The notes under the pieces are model-generated. The model was not told where the DNA came from, searched no databases, and saw nothing but the letters and a program-made list of their open reading frames with translations. The translations under genes were made by a program, and so were the position numbers. From Planctomycetota bacterium (GTDB taxonomy: Bacteria > Planctomycetota > B15-G4), in the NCBI GenBank assembly GCA_029259715.1, contig JAJDEP010000007.1, positions 124,001 through 188,000 of the forward strand: 64,000 nucleotides of DNA, written 5' to 3'. Numbering within the stretch: the stretch's first letter is position 1; each line of letters opens with the position of its first letter. This document shows positions 45,649-55,339 of the stretch, one piece after another.

Positions 45649-47541
45649 ATGTCCCCCCGCCCCCTGGCGCGCACGCGGAGCGTGTTCGCCCTCATCTTGG
45701 TCGCCATCATGTGCGCGCCGGCAGCGCCGGCAGCGCTGGCAGCGCCGGCCGTTGTCGGTGGCGTGATGCAGGTGACGTCCGTCATCCCCTCGCGCTTCTC
45801 GGTGGGGGCCTCGCCGGCGGTGGCGATCACCGTCGACTTCGACAAGCGGGTGCAAGCGTCCACCCTCGACGCCCAGTCCTTCGCGGTGTGGGGACGTTGG
45901 AGCGGCGTGGTGGACGGCACGCGCACCCTCGAGAACGGTGAGACCCGGGTGGTGTTCAAGCCCGACCGCCCCTTCTTCCCGGGCGAGCAGGTGACCGTCT
46001 CGCTCTCGTCCGCCCTCACGAGCTTGCAGAACGACCCGCTCGCGGGCGGGCACGCGTTCTCCTTCCGGGTGCGCACCGCGACCGCGCCGGCGGTGTTCAC
46101 GTGGGCCGGCGACCTCGACACGCGCTCACCGGGCGAAGGCCTGGCCCAGACCTACGGCGCCTACGCCGGCGACTTCGACGGCGACGGCGCGCCCGACCTG
46201 GCCCTGCCCACCGAGGTGGGGGACGACGTGCGCATGGTCATGAACGACGGCTGCGGCAACTTCTCCTCGCCGCCCGTGCAGTGGAACCTCGGGCAGGACA
46301 CGTCGCCGAGCGCCAACGAGGGCGCCGACTTCAACGGCGACGGGCTGATCGACATCGCCGTGGCCAACAACGTCGGCGACAGCATCGCCGTGCTCCTGGG
46401 CGACGGGACGGGCGGCTTCTCGACGGTGACCCTGTATCCGTCCGGCGCGCAGCCGCGGGGCCTGTGCGTGCTCGACGCCGAAGGGGACGGCGACGTCGAC
46501 ATCGTCACGGCGCACCGGGGCTCGTCCGACCTCGGCCTGTTCCTCAACCAGGGCGACGGCACCTTCGGGGCGATGATGGCTTTCGAGGGCGGCGGGGGCG
46601 GCGAGACCTCCGTGGCCGCCGCCGACGCCAACGGCGACGGCTGGACCGACCTGTTCGTGGCCCACTTCACCTCGAGCCAGTTGACCGTGCTGCTGAACGA
46701 CGGGGCGGGCGGCTTCGCCGTGTCGGCCACGCGACCCATCGCCAACGGCCCGTGGAGCATCGCGCTGGGCGACGTCGACAACGACGGGGCCGTCGACGCC
46801 GTGAGCTGCGGCAGCACGGCGGGCCGCGTCTCGGTGCTGCTCGGTGATGGCGCGGGCGGCCTGGCGCCGCACTTCCAGCTCGATGTGGGCAACTTCCCCA
46901 TCGCGGCGGACCTGGGCGACCTCGATGGCGACACCGACCTCGACCTCGTGTGCAGCAACTTCGCCACCGACGACTGGACCGTCTACCTGAATCAGGGCAA
47001 CGCCGTGTTCGGCGGCCGCTTCGAGCTGCCGGCGATCCTGGCCGGGTCGTGCGCCGTGCTCGTCGACTACGACCGCAACGGCATGCTCGACATCCTCGGC
47101 ATCGACGAGCTGGCCGACGTCGTACGCATCTGGAAGCAGGAGCCGGTGTCGCTGCCCCTGGTGGCCGAGGCGACCTGCACCGCGACGCTGCGCCTCAACA
47201 ACTTCGCCGTCCGCACGGGCTACGGCGGACGGCCGCCGCTCATCGTGCGCGGTGGTGACGTCATGTTCCTCGGCGTGACCGCGCCGCCGGGTGCCCTGTT
47301 CGGCATCGGAGTCGGCAGCCAGGTCAACCCGGGCACGCAGACCCTCGGCGGGCCGCTGCACCTGGGCGCGCCCATCGTCGTGCCCTTCCTGGGCTTCGCC
47401 GATGCGAACGGCGAGGCGTCCTTCCAGGTGCCCGTGCCCACCTCGGTGACGCCCGGCGTGACCGTCACGCTGCAGTTGGTGGTCGAGCAGCCTTTCGCGC
47501 TGGTGATGGGCAACTCCGAGGTGATCCAGACCGCGCCTTGA
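45649..47541 (+). CDS. Exported FG-GAP/VCBS repeat protein
   Basis: The protein has 630 residues. The signal peptide ends near AAPAALAAPA. An Ig-like domain follows (IPSRFSVGASPAVAITVDFDKRVQASTLDAQSFAVWGRW...VTVSLSSALTSL). Seven repeats with Ca-binding loops come next: DFDGDGAPDL, DFNGDGLIDI, DAEGDGDVDI, DANGDGWTDL, DVDNDGAVDA, DLDGDTDLDL and DYDRNGMLDI, consistent with a beta-propeller. The last ~130 residues form a separate beta-rich C-terminal domain with no motif I recognise. It is probably a surface or adhesion protein, a class abundant in Planctomycetota. Confidence 0.9.
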   Translation: MSPRPLARTRSVFALILVAIMCAPAAPAALAAPAVVGGVMQVTSVIPSRFSVGASPAVAITVDFDKRVQASTLDAQSFAVWGRWSGVVDGTRTLENGETRVVFKPDRPFFPGEQVTVSLSSALTSLQNDPLAGGHAFSFRVRTATAPAVFTWAGDLDTRSPGEGLAQTYGAYAGDFDGDGAPDLALPTEVGDDVRMVMNDGCGNFSSPPVQWNLGQDTSPSANEGADFNGDGLIDIAVANNVGDSIAVLLGDGTGGFSTVTLYPSGAQPRGLCVLDAEGDGDVDIVTAHRGSSDLGLFLNQGDGTFGAMMAFEGGGGGETSVAAADANGDGWTDLFVAHFTSSQLTVLLNDGAGGFAVSATRPIANGPWSIALGDVDNDGAVDAVSCGSTAGRVSVLLGDGAGGLAPHFQLDVGNFPIAADLGDLDGDTDLDLVCSNFATDDWTVYLNQGNAVFGGRFELPAILAGSCAVLVDYDRNGMLDILGIDELADVVRIWKQEPVSLPLVAEATCTATLRLNNFAVRTGYGGRPPLIVRGGDVMFLGVTAPPGALFGIGVGSQVNPGTQTLGGPLHLGAPIVVPFLGFADANGEASFQVPVPTSVTPGVTVTLQLVVEQPFALVMGNSEVIQTAP

Positions 47542-47596
47542 GGGCGCGGCGGACCCGTCGTTCGAGGGGCCCGCGCGGTGGTCTGGCGGACCCGGG

Positions 47597-50371
47597 CTAG
47601 GGACGCAGCGTCGGCACGGCGGACGTCGAATCGATGCCGTAGGCGAAGCCGTCGCTGCGGACGGCGGCGCCGAGCGCGCCCGGGCGCGCGTCACCCGTCA
47701 CCGTCACCGTGATCGTGTGCCAACCGGAGGCGCCGAAGTCGTGGGTGAACACGGGTTGTTCGTAGAGCGGCAAAGGCGCCCAGAGGTCCACCGTCTGGGG
47801 GGGCGAGCCGTCGAGGGCGATCTCGGCGAAACCCGACCCCGGCTCACGCAGGGCGAACCAGGTCACGGAGTGGCCGTAGAAGGTGGTGGTGGTGAAGTCG
47901 CCGGCGCTGTCGGACCAGAGGGTGCCCCGGCCGAACGAGCGGGGCGCGTGGGGCAGCGTCGCGGCGAGCGGGACGCCGTCGGCGTGCGCGAGCGGGGCGG
48001 CCGGCGACAGGGCGTCGAGCCCGCGGGGCGGCAGGTCGGGCGCCATGCCCGGCGCCGTCTCCTCCGCCGTGTGCCCGGAGCAGCCGGCGGCGGCCAGGGC
48101 GTCGGCGCCCAGGTTTCCGGCGAGGGCCACGTCGGGCGTCCAGGTGCCGACGTGCTCGACCACCTGGTGCACCTCGTCGGCGCGCACGATGGTCGGCACG
48201 GGCGACCAGTCCGCGCCGCCGTTGGTCGACCGCCACAGGCCGGCGTGGTTGGTGAGGAACACCGTGCGATCGAAGCGGTAGGCGGGCGATACGGCCAGCA
48301 CGCGCGGCGCATCGCGGGGCAGGCCGTCGCTCGCGGGCGCCCAGGTGTCGCCGCCGTTGGTCGTGCGGAAGACCCCGTGGTAGAGGCTGACGAGGAAGGC
48401 GACGCGGGGGTTCGTGAAGCGGGGCGCGGTGGCGATGCTCTCGATGACCAAGGGCGCGTCGGTGGGCAGGCCGGTGTTCACGGCCTGGAAGCTCTGTCCG
48501 CCGTCGAGGGAGCGCCAGACGCCGTCGCCGGCCGTGCCGAGGAAGGCCGTGCCGTCGTCGGCCACCTCGACCCAGCGGTTTTCGACGTCGGGCGGTCCGG
48601 TGGGCACGAAGCTCCAGCCCCCGTCGGTGCTCACCCACAGCCCGTGGTCGGGTGAGCCGGCGTAGAGCGTGCCGTCGTCGACGAAGTTCGGTGAGAAGTC
48701 GAGCTGGGTCACCACGGCCTCGAAGGGGATGCCGTTGAGCGGCGACCAGCCGGCGCCGCCGTCGTCGCTGCGCCAGGCGCCGCCGTCCGCGGTGCCGATG
48801 ACCACCAGCCGGTCGTCGGCGAAGCGCGGCGACAGGGCGATGGAGCGGATCACCGTGGCGCCGGGCGGCTTGGGGATGTGCTGCCACCGACGCCCGCCAT
48901 CGTGGGAGCGATACAGCTGGATGTGCGCGTAGAACAGCGTGCGGTCGCTGCTGTACTGGGGCGACACGGCCATGGACGCCGAGAAGGTGGAGAGGACGCC
49001 GGCGCCGAGGGCGGTCCATGCGGGCAGCGGCTCGGGAGCGGGCAGCGGTGTGTGCGGGTCGACGTGAGCGGGGGGCGTCGCGCCCGACGGTGCGCCCAGG
49101 AGTGACCCCGACAGGGCGCCGGACACCGCGTCGTCGAGCCCGAGCTCTCCGCCGGCGCCTTGGCCCGGGGCCGGAACCTCGTCGTGCGTCGGGAAGGGGT
49201 CGATGACCGGCGTTTCGGTGAGCCGCCCGCGGATCAGGCCTGCGCCGTAGTTGCCCATGAAGACCAGGCCGTCGTCGCCGAAGGTGCGGGTGAGCTCGAG
49301 GGCGCGATTGACCCGCATGGAGTAGACGTCCTGCTGTCGCCAGGTCAGGCCGCGGTCGTCCGAGAGGAAGAAGCCCTCGAACATGGCCAGCAGCACGCGC
49401 CCGCTCGTGGCGAAGTCGGGCGCGGGCACGACGTCGCGGTAGTGCACGCTGGAGAGGTTGGAGAGAGCCTCGATGCCCACGTTGCTCACGACCCAGGGCG
49501 CGAAGGAGGTGTCGGACCGGTAGCAGCCGCCCTGCTGGCCGATGCTCAACAGCGTGCCGTCATCGGCGTAGCGCACCTGGGTGATGATCGGGTCGGCGAG
49601 CCCGTCGAGGTGGAAGGTGAAGCGGGCGCCGCCGTCGATGCTGAGCGCGACGCCGAGGCCGGAGCGCCCGAAGCACACGGCCAGGGTGTCGCCCGTGGGA
49701 TCGAGCGGCGAGACGGCCACCGCGTCGACCCGCTGGGGGAAGGACGCCAGGGGCGTCCAGCTGTCGCCGTTGTCCGTCGAGCGGTGCACTACCTGGGTGC
49801 CCGCGTAGATCACGGTGCCGTCGCCGCTCACGTCGATGAAGCGGATGTCGACCTCGGTCAGGTTGGTGAGCTCGGTCCACGCGTCGCCGCGGTCGCCGGT
49901 GCGCTGCACGCCCGAGGCGGTGGCGGCGAGCAGCCGGCCGTCGATGGCGAAGTCCGGCGAGATGGCGAGGTCGAACACCAGGACGTCGGCGAGGACCTTC
50001 TGCCAGGTGTCGCCGCGGTCGACGCTGCGCCAGACGCCGTCCTGGGTGGCGGCGAAGGCCGTGTCGTCGTTGGCGTAGTCGGGGGAGAAGGCGAAGGTGC
50101 GCACGCCCTCGTCGATCATGGGCAGGCCGTAGCTCTGCCAGGTGAGGCCGCCGTCCACCGAGCGGGCGAACAGGCGGTGCCGCGTCATCACCGTGGAGAG
50201 GAAGACCGTGCCGTCGGTCTCGTAGGCGGGGGACACGCCGACGGCATTGATCACGTCGTGGGGCGAATGGGCCGCGGCGCCGGGGGCCAGCCCGAGGAGC
50301 AGCCCCAGCACCAGGGCGAAGGCCAGCCCGTGCCGGCTGCCACTGCGCTGGTTTCTCCCGTCGTCCTGCAT
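47597..50371 (-). CDS. Exported BNR/YCF48-like beta-propeller protein
   Basis: The product is 924 residues from ATG 50371, which follows AGGGAG; ATG 50404 is an alternative. A signal peptide (GLAFALVLGLLLGLAPGAAAH) precedes more than ten repeats of the pattern S-P-x-(F/Y)-x3-x-T-x-F-(L/A)-A-T-x-x-G-(L/V)-W-R-S-x-D-G-G-x-x-W, for example FAATQDGVWRSVDRGDTWQ and LYAGSPDHGLWVSTDGGWSF. These are Asp-box/BNR propeller blades of the sialidase or sortilin type. A C-terminal beta-sandwich-like part (GHSVTWFALREPGSGFAEIALDGSPPQTVDLW) may bind carbohydrate. Catalytic residues are not evident. Confidence 0.87.
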   Translation of the reverse strand: MQDDGRNQRSGSRHGLAFALVLGLLLGLAPGAAAHSPHDVINAVGVSPAYETDGTVFLSTVMTRHRLFARSVDGGLTWQSYGLPMIDEGVRTFAFSPDYANDDTAFAATQDGVWRSVDRGDTWQKVLADVLVFDLAISPDFAIDGRLLAATASGVQRTGDRGDAWTELTNLTEVDIRFIDVSGDGTVIYAGTQVVHRSTDNGDSWTPLASFPQRVDAVAVSPLDPTGDTLAVCFGRSGLGVALSIDGGARFTFHLDGLADPIITQVRYADDGTLLSIGQQGGCYRSDTSFAPWVVSNVGIEALSNLSSVHYRDVVPAPDFATSGRVLLAMFEGFFLSDDRGLTWRQQDVYSMRVNRALELTRTFGDDGLVFMGNYGAGLIRGRLTETPVIDPFPTHDEVPAPGQGAGGELGLDDAVSGALSGSLLGAPSGATPPAHVDPHTPLPAPEPLPAWTALGAGVLSTFSASMAVSPQYSSDRTLFYAHIQLYRSHDGGRRWQHIPKPPGATVIRSIALSPRFADDRLVVIGTADGGAWRSDDGGAGWSPLNGIPFEAVVTQLDFSPNFVDDGTLYAGSPDHGLWVSTDGGWSFVPTGPPDVENRWVEVADDGTAFLGTAGDGVWRSLDGGQSFQAVNTGLPTDAPLVIESIATAPRFTNPRVAFLVSLYHGVFRTTNGGDTWAPASDGLPRDAPRVLAVSPAYRFDRTVFLTNHAGLWRSTNGGADWSPVPTIVRADEVHQVVEHVGTWTPDVALAGNLGADALAAAGCSGHTAEETAPGMAPDLPPRGLDALSPAAPLAHADGVPLAATLPHAPRSFGRGTLWSDSAGDFTTTTFYGHSVTWFALREPGSGFAEIALDGSPPQTVDLWAPLPLYEQPVFTHDFGASGWHTITVTVTGDARPGALGAAVRSDGFAYGIDSTSAVPTLRP

Positions 50372-50434
50372 CTCGCTCCCTGCCCTCGTGTCGGCCCGAT
50401 TCATGCCTGGATGCGCAGCGCGTGCCGACCGGGC

Positions 50435-50440
50435 AGTTTA
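50435..50440 (-). promoter_or_regulatory. Possible -10 element of the BNR propeller gene
   Basis: TAAACT on the minus strand would give a 57-nt leader with AGGGAG before ATG 50371. Confidence 0.35.
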
Positions 50441-50472
50441 GCCCGCCTCCGTTCTCCCGGGGGGCCGACTGC

Positions 50473-50478
50473 TAGAAT
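50473..50478 (+). promoter_or_regulatory. -10-like element of rimO, near-leaderless
   Basis: TAGAAT lies 9 bases before ATG 50488, leaving at most a 2-3 nt leader. The bases in between (CTGCCGCCC) contain no Shine-Dalgarno sequence. Confidence 0.5.
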
Positions 50479-50487
50479 CTGCCGCCC

Positions 50488-51954
50488 ATGTCCGCGCCCC
50501 CCCAACCACCCGCCACGGCGACCGAAGACGGCCCCTCCGAGCCCAAGGTGGCCGGTCGCGCGGTGTGCCTGGTGTCCCTGGGCTGCAGCAAGAACCTCGT
50601 CGACAGCGAGGTCATGGCGGGTCACCTGGGCCGCGCGGGGCTCGAGCTGGTGGCCGATCCCGCCGAGTCGGACCTGGTCATCGTGAACACCTGCGGCTTC
50701 ATCGACGCCGCTCGCGAGGAGTCCATCGACACGATCCTCGAGTATGTCGAGATGAAGGAGCGCGGCGAGCTGGCGGGCGTGGTGGTGACGGGCTGTCTCG
50801 TGCAGTTGCATGCCGACGCCCTGTCGGCCGAGCTGCCCGAGGTCGACGCCTTCCTGCCGCTGTCCGATTATTCGGGCGTGCCGTCCATCGTGAACGCGGT
50901 GCTCGGCGGGACGCCCAGCGAGGTCTGCCCCGCGGGCGAGGCCCCGGGCGGCGCGCCCAAGGCGGCGGACAACGACCTCGGGCGGGCGTTGCTGACCCCG
51001 GCCCACACGGCCTACCTGCGCCTCGGCGAAGGCTGCGACCACATCTGCGCGTTCTGCGCCATCCCGCACATCCGCGGCAAGCTCAAGAGCAAGCCCATGG
51101 AGGTGCTGCTGGAGGAGGCCGGGGCCCTGGCGACCCTGGGCGCGCGGGAGCTGACCCTCATCGCCGAGGACACGACGGACTACGGCAAGGACCTCAAGGC
51201 GGGTTACGGCCTGGCCGACCTGCTCACCGGCCTCGGCGACGTCGACGGCCTGGAGTGGGTGCGGGTGATGTACGCCCACCCGGCGACCATGGACCAGCGC
51301 CTGATCGAGACCATGGCCCGGGTCGACAAGGTCGTGCCCTACCTCGACATGCCGGTGCAACACGGCGACGCCGACGTGCTGCGCGCCATGCGCCGGGGCA
51401 CCAGCCCCGATCGCATCCGCAAGGTGGTGGGCTGGCTGCGCGCGTCGATCCCCGACCTGGTCCTGCGCACGACGATCCTGGTGGGCTTCCCGGGCGAGAC
51501 GGAGCAGGCCTACGCCCGCCTGCTCGAGCTGCTCGACGAGCTGGCCTTCGACCGCCTGGGCTGCTTCGTCTACTCGGCCGAGCCGGGCACCGAGGCGGAC
51601 GGCCTGCCCGGCGAGGTGTCGCGGGAGGTGGCCGAGGAGCGTCGCGCTGAGGTGATGCGGCGTCAGCGGCAGCGCGTCACGGCGGCCCATCAACGGCGGG
51701 TGGGCTCCATCGAACGGGTGCTCGTGGACGCCGTGGAGGCGCTGGACGACCGCCCGGACGCCGACAGCGGTCTGCGGGCCATCGGCCGCACCCGCTTCGA
51801 CGCGCCCGAGGTCGACGGCCGGGTCCTGGTGGAGTTGCCCAGCCCGAACAGCGCCGCGGCCCGCGCCCTCGGCGACATCGGCCCCGGCGACTTCCTGTCG
51901 GTGCGCATGACAGGGGTGAAGGGCTACGACCTCACCGGTACCCTCGCTCCATGA
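50488..51954 (+). CDS. rimO: Ribosomal protein S12 methylthiotransferase RimO
   Basis: This radical SAM enzyme adds a methylthio group to the conserved Asp of ribosomal protein S12. It has 488 residues. The N-terminal MTTase domain has three cluster cysteines (LGCSKNLVDSE, NTCGFIDAAREESID, VTGCLVQ). The radical SAM motif is GCDHICAFCAIPHIRGK (CxxxCxxC). The C-terminal TRAM domain ends FLSVRMTGVKGYDLTGTLAP. MiaB is excluded by the SLGCSKN and ARxESID-type signatures. It overlaps pgsA by ATGA. Confidence 0.96.
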   Translation: MSAPPQPPATATEDGPSEPKVAGRAVCLVSLGCSKNLVDSEVMAGHLGRAGLELVADPAESDLVIVNTCGFIDAAREESIDTILEYVEMKERGELAGVVVTGCLVQLHADALSAELPEVDAFLPLSDYSGVPSIVNAVLGGTPSEVCPAGEAPGGAPKAADNDLGRALLTPAHTAYLRLGEGCDHICAFCAIPHIRGKLKSKPMEVLLEEAGALATLGARELTLIAEDTTDYGKDLKAGYGLADLLTGLGDVDGLEWVRVMYAHPATMDQRLIETMARVDKVVPYLDMPVQHGDADVLRAMRRGTSPDRIRKVVGWLRASIPDLVLRTTILVGFPGETEQAYARLLELLDELAFDRLGCFVYSAEPGTEADGLPGEVSREVAEERRAEVMRRQRQRVTAAHQRRVGSIERVLVDAVEALDDRPDADSGLRAIGRTRFDAPEVDGRVLVELPSPNSAAARALGDIGPGDFLSVRMTGVKGYDLTGTLAP

Positions 51955-52565
51955 ATCTGCCGAACACCATCACCATGGGTCGATTCGCGCTGGCCCTGGT
52001 GCTGTTCGGCTACCTGTTCGGCACCGACGTGTGCGCCGGCCCCGAGTGGTGGCCGCCGGCCATCGCCGGCATCGGATTCATCCTGGTGGTGATCACCGAC
52101 GCCCTCGACGGGTACTACGCCCGCAAGCTCAACCAGATGACCGCCTTCGGCCGCATCGCCGACCCGGTGGTCGACAAGGTGCTCGTGAGCGGCGCGCTGA
52201 TCTTCCTCTCGTCGGCGGCGTGGGCTCGTTCGATGCACCCCTTCCTGGTGCTCATCACGGTGGTGGTGGTCGGGCGGGAATTCATGGTGAGCGGCCTGCG
52301 CGGCTTCATCGAGGCCCGCGGCGTGGCCTTCCCCGCCCGCTGGGACGGCAAACTCAAGATGGTGTTGCAGTGCATCGCCGTGCCGGCGTTGTTCTTTCAG
52401 CGCATGAACGACCTCGGCTGGCCCGGGACGACCTGGCTGGTGCAGTCGATGAACGTGATCGCGGTGGGTTCGTTGTGGCTCATGTTCCTGGTGACGCTCA
52501 GCTCGGGCGCCCGTTACGTCGTCGCGGCGGCGCGCGAGCTGCGCGCCGACGGCGCGAACGTCTGA
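51951..52565 (+). CDS. pgsA: CDP-diacylglycerol-glycerol-3-phosphate 3-phosphatidyltransferase
   Basis: The enzyme makes phosphatidylglycerol phosphate in the inner membrane. It has 204 residues with about five helices. DALDGYYARKLNQMTAFGRIADPVVDKV fits the CDP-alcohol phosphotransferase motif D-x2-D-G-x2-A-R-x8-G-x3-D-x3-D. The N-terminus MNLPNTITMGRFALALVLFGYL is typical. It is translationally coupled to rimO, and pgpA, the next pathway enzyme, follows 17 bp downstream. Confidence 0.95.
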   Translation: MNLPNTITMGRFALALVLFGYLFGTDVCAGPEWWPPAIAGIGFILVVITDALDGYYARKLNQMTAFGRIADPVVDKVLVSGALIFLSSAAWARSMHPFLVLITVVVVGREFMVSGLRGFIEARGVAFPARWDGKLKMVLQCIAVPALFFQRMNDLGWPGTTWLVQSMNVIAVGSLWLMFLVTLSSGARYVVAAARELRADGANV

Positions 52566-52582
52566 CATGAGGACGGCCTGAC

Positions 52583-53170
52583 ATGGGCGCCGGCGCCGCA
52601 GGGGACGCTCCCGTCGGCGCGCCCCGCCAGACTCCGGGCGCCGCCTTGCGTCGGCTGCTCGGCACGGGCTTCGGCTCGGGCTGGCTGCCCCTGGCCCCGG
52701 GCACCTGGGGCAGCCTGGCCGCGCTGCTCCTGCTGGCGCTGGCCTTCGGCGTCGAGGGCCTGGGGGAAGGGCTCGTCGGCGGCGCCGTCGTCGATCGCCC
52801 GCCCGAATTCCTGCCGTCGTCCGCCCTCGGCATGCTCGTCCTGGTCACGCTCATCACCGCGCTGGTGGGCTGGAAGCTGGCCGCCTCGGCCGAAGCCGAC
52901 TATGGGCGCCCCGACCCGCCGGCCTTCGTGCTCGACGAGTGGGTGGGACAGGCCATCGCCGTCATGCCCCTGGTCTCGGGGCCGTTCCATGCGCCCAGGC
53001 CCCTGTCCGCGCTCGGGCTGGTGGTGGCCTTCGGGGTCTTCCGGGTTCTCGATGCGGGCAAACCCTGGCCGGTGTCCCGTTTCGATCGCCTGCCGGGGGG
53101 CGTCGGTATCATGTCCGACGATGTGGTGGCCGGCGGACTCGCGGCCCTGGTGGTGATGGCCGTCGCCTGA
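52583..53170 (+). CDS. pgpA: Phosphatidylglycerophosphatase A
   Basis: The enzyme dephosphorylates phosphatidylglycerol phosphate to phosphatidylglycerol, directly after PgsA. It has 195 residues with several membrane helices. GTGFGSGWLPLAPGTWGSLAALLL is the conserved PgpA start, VLDEWVGQAIAVMPLV carries the catalytic DEW/F-x-G motif, and VFRVLDAGKPWPVSRFDRLPGGVGIMSDDVVAGGLAAL completes the family. A ~25-residue Ala/Gly-rich N-terminal tail is additional. Confidence 0.95.
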   Translation: MGAGAAGDAPVGAPRQTPGAALRRLLGTGFGSGWLPLAPGTWGSLAALLLLALAFGVEGLGEGLVGGAVVDRPPEFLPSSALGMLVLVTLITALVGWKLAASAEADYGRPDPPAFVLDEWVGQAIAVMPLVSGPFHAPRPLSALGLVVAFGVFRVLDAGKPWPVSRFDRLPGGVGIMSDDVVAGGLAALVVMAVA

Positions 53171-53267
53171 GCCTCGGGAGGCCTGACCCGCCGAACACCG
53201 CCTCGCGGGCCGCGGCCCCGGGGAGCGGATCAGTCACCGCGTGGTGGCGGCGAGGGTAGGGAGGGGC

Positions 53268-54905
53268 ATGGGACAGATCCCCGTGAGCGAGGGGCGGCAC
53301 GTCAAGGGGACCTCCCTGGCGATCAAGCTGTCGGTCGCCATCACCATGCTCGTGCTGGTGTTCATGCTGGTGTTCGCGCTGTTCCTGCGCAGCTTCGTGC
53401 ACGACACCATGCGCGATCAGGTCATCCGCACGGCCAAGGAGGCCGCGCGCGCCGGGGCCCAGGCCGAGCTGGCGGCGTGGGAGCTGTACTACGGCACGCC
53501 CTACCAGGGCATGGCCAAGGCCGAGATCCAGGCCATCGTCGACCAGTGGACGCCCGAGCAGTACGAGAACCGCTTCCTGACCCCCGACCAACGCCAGCAG
53601 CTCGAGTGGAACCGCAAGCGGCTGCAGCGCTTCAGCGACGAGAACAGCCTGATCCTCGAGGTGGACATCGTGTCGCAGGACCGCCGCACGATCCTGGCCA
53701 CGTCGATGGTGGGGGGCAGCACCAAGTACGAGCCCACGAAGGAATCGGCCCGCGACGACGACGAGTTCGCCGAGGAGGGCTACCTCACCTACCCGGGCAC
53801 CCAGCGTCTGTTCGTGGTGCGCGGCCAGGCGCCCGTGCTCGACAAGTCGGGCCACGTGGCCGGCTACTTCGGGGTCTACATCGACGCGCGCAACATCGTG
53901 GACGCGACGAGCGCGTTCATGCTCACGGTGAGCTACGCCGCGGCCCTGTTCATCCTGCTGGGCGCCGCGCTCTCCTTCGTCATGGGGCGGCGCATCACGC
54001 GGCCGTTGACGAAGCTGCAGGAGGACATCCGGGTGGTGGCCGGCGGCGACCTCGAACACCACACCGTGCCGCACTCCAGCGACGAGATCGGACAGCTCGC
54101 GCGGACCTTCGACCACATGACCAAGACCCTGCGCGTCGCCCAGGAGCAGGAGCGCGAGACCGCGGCGGCCCAGCACCAGATGACCGTGGCGGGCGAGGTC
54201 ACCGACCGGCTCTTCCCCGACGACATGCCCATGGTGCCGGGCTACGACATGGGCGGGCACCACGAGGTGGCGGGGGCCGTGGGCGGCGAATACTACGACG
54301 TGCTCGTCATGGACGGGGGGCGCATCGGCTTCCTCATCGCCGCCGCCTCGGGCACCGGCATCCCGGCGGCCATGGTCATGGCCATGACGCGCAGCTACCT
54401 CAAGGAGGTGGCGCATCACGAGCAGGACCCCGGGGTCGTGCTGCGCCGGGTCAACGAGCTCATGGCGGGCGAGCTGCGCGAGGGCATGTACGTGAGCGTG
54501 CTGCTCGCGGTGCTCGATCCCGACACCGGCAGGGTCTGCGTGGCCAACGCCGGCCACGCGCCGCTGATCACGTGGCGCCGGTCCACGGGCAAGATCGCCG
54601 CGCAACACAGCGAGGGCATCGCCCTGGGCTTCGACTCGGGGCCCGTGTTCGACCGCACGCTGAAGGTGCTGGACGTCGACCTCGAACCCGGCGACCGCAT
54701 CGTGCTGCTGTGCGCGGGGGTGGGTGGGCTGCAGGGCGCCGAAGGGGGCGAGCTCGGTGATCGTCGCTTCCTCGGCCTGATCCAGCACGAGGCCGAGCAC
54801 CCCTCGGGGCAGTTCGTCAAACGGGTTGCGGCCCTGCTGGCGAAGTTCCGCGGCAAGCAGCCCTTGTCGGTCGACGTGACCCTGCTCACACTGAGGCGTC
54901 AGTAG
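53268..54905 (+). CDS. Membrane HAMP-SpoIIE (PP2C-type) phosphatase
   Basis: The product is 545 residues from ATG 53268, just after AGGGAGGGG. Helix 1 (AIKLSVAITMLVLVFMLVFALFL) and helix 2 (SYAAALFILLGAALSFVMG) bracket a ~180-residue periplasmic sensor. HAMP follows (RRITRPLTKLQEDIRVVAGGDLEHHTVPHSSDEIGQLARTFDHM), then an RsbU-like phosphatase with GGEYYDVLVMDGGRIGFLIAAASGTGIPAAMVMAMT and VANAGHAPLITWRR. It probably dephosphorylates an anti-sigma-antagonist in a partner-switching pathway. No partner genes are in the window. Confidence 0.9.
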   Translation: MGQIPVSEGRHVKGTSLAIKLSVAITMLVLVFMLVFALFLRSFVHDTMRDQVIRTAKEAARAGAQAELAAWELYYGTPYQGMAKAEIQAIVDQWTPEQYENRFLTPDQRQQLEWNRKRLQRFSDENSLILEVDIVSQDRRTILATSMVGGSTKYEPTKESARDDDEFAEEGYLTYPGTQRLFVVRGQAPVLDKSGHVAGYFGVYIDARNIVDATSAFMLTVSYAAALFILLGAALSFVMGRRITRPLTKLQEDIRVVAGGDLEHHTVPHSSDEIGQLARTFDHMTKTLRVAQEQERETAAAQHQMTVAGEVTDRLFPDDMPMVPGYDMGGHHEVAGAVGGEYYDVLVMDGGRIGFLIAAASGTGIPAAMVMAMTRSYLKEVAHHEQDPGVVLRRVNELMAGELREGMYVSVLLAVLDPDTGRVCVANAGHAPLITWRRSTGKIAAQHSEGIALGFDSGPVFDRTLKVLDVDLEPGDRIVLLCAGVGGLQGAEGGELGDRRFLGLIQHEAEHPSGQFVKRVAALLAKFRGKQPLSVDVTLLTLRRQ

Positions 54906-54938
54906 ACGGGGCGCCCGTCGCCCGGGGAGGAGCAGGCC

Positions 54939-55319
54939 GTGATCGACAGCGACGCGAAGATCAGCGAGTTCCAGCGCCACATCGAGGAACTCTACGGCGA
55001 GAAGGACATGGCCCGGGGCACGGCCGGCACCTTCATGTGGTTCGTCGAGGAGGTGGGCGAGCTCTCCCGGGCGCTCAAGAAGGGCGACCGCGGCAACCTC
55101 GAGGAGGAATTCGCCGACGTCTTCGCCTGGATGACCACGCTGGCGTCGATGCACGGGGTCGAGCTCGATCAGGCCGTGCTCAAGAAGTACGGGCCGGGCA
55201 CGCCGCGGTACGAGGAGGCCATGGCCGAGAAGCGCGCCCGCGGAGCGGCGGCCGGGGGCCCCATGGCCGGCGACCCCATGCCCGGCGACTCAGCAGCCGG
55301 CGACCCCGCCTCGGCGTGA
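54939..55319 (+). CDS. MazG-like nucleotide pyrophosphohydrolase
   Basis: The protein has 126 residues from GTG 54939, after GGGGAGGAG. ISEFQRHIEELYGEKDMARG, FVEEVGELSRALKKGD and LEEEFADVFAWMTTLASMHGV match the all-alpha NTP pyrophosphohydrolase fold with the metal-binding ExxE...ExxD set. It likely removes non-canonical nucleotides. A C-terminal low-complexity tail (GGPMAGDPMPGDSAAGDPASA) has a repeated Gly-Asp-Pro pattern. It lies upstream of priA with a 20-bp gap, suiting a genome-maintenance unit. Confidence 0.88.
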   Translation: MIDSDAKISEFQRHIEELYGEKDMARGTAGTFMWFVEEVGELSRALKKGDRGNLEEEFADVFAWMTTLASMHGVELDQAVLKKYGPGTPRYEEAMAEKRARGAAAGGPMAGDPMPGDSAAGDPASA

Positions 55320-55339
55320 GGTGACGGCGACGCCTTGAG

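Noticed and set aside
53109-55154. A 681-residue minus-strand ORF opposite the SpoIIE phosphatase gene
   Set aside because: It is a low-complexity shadow; the plus-strand gene has intact HAMP and phosphatase motifs.
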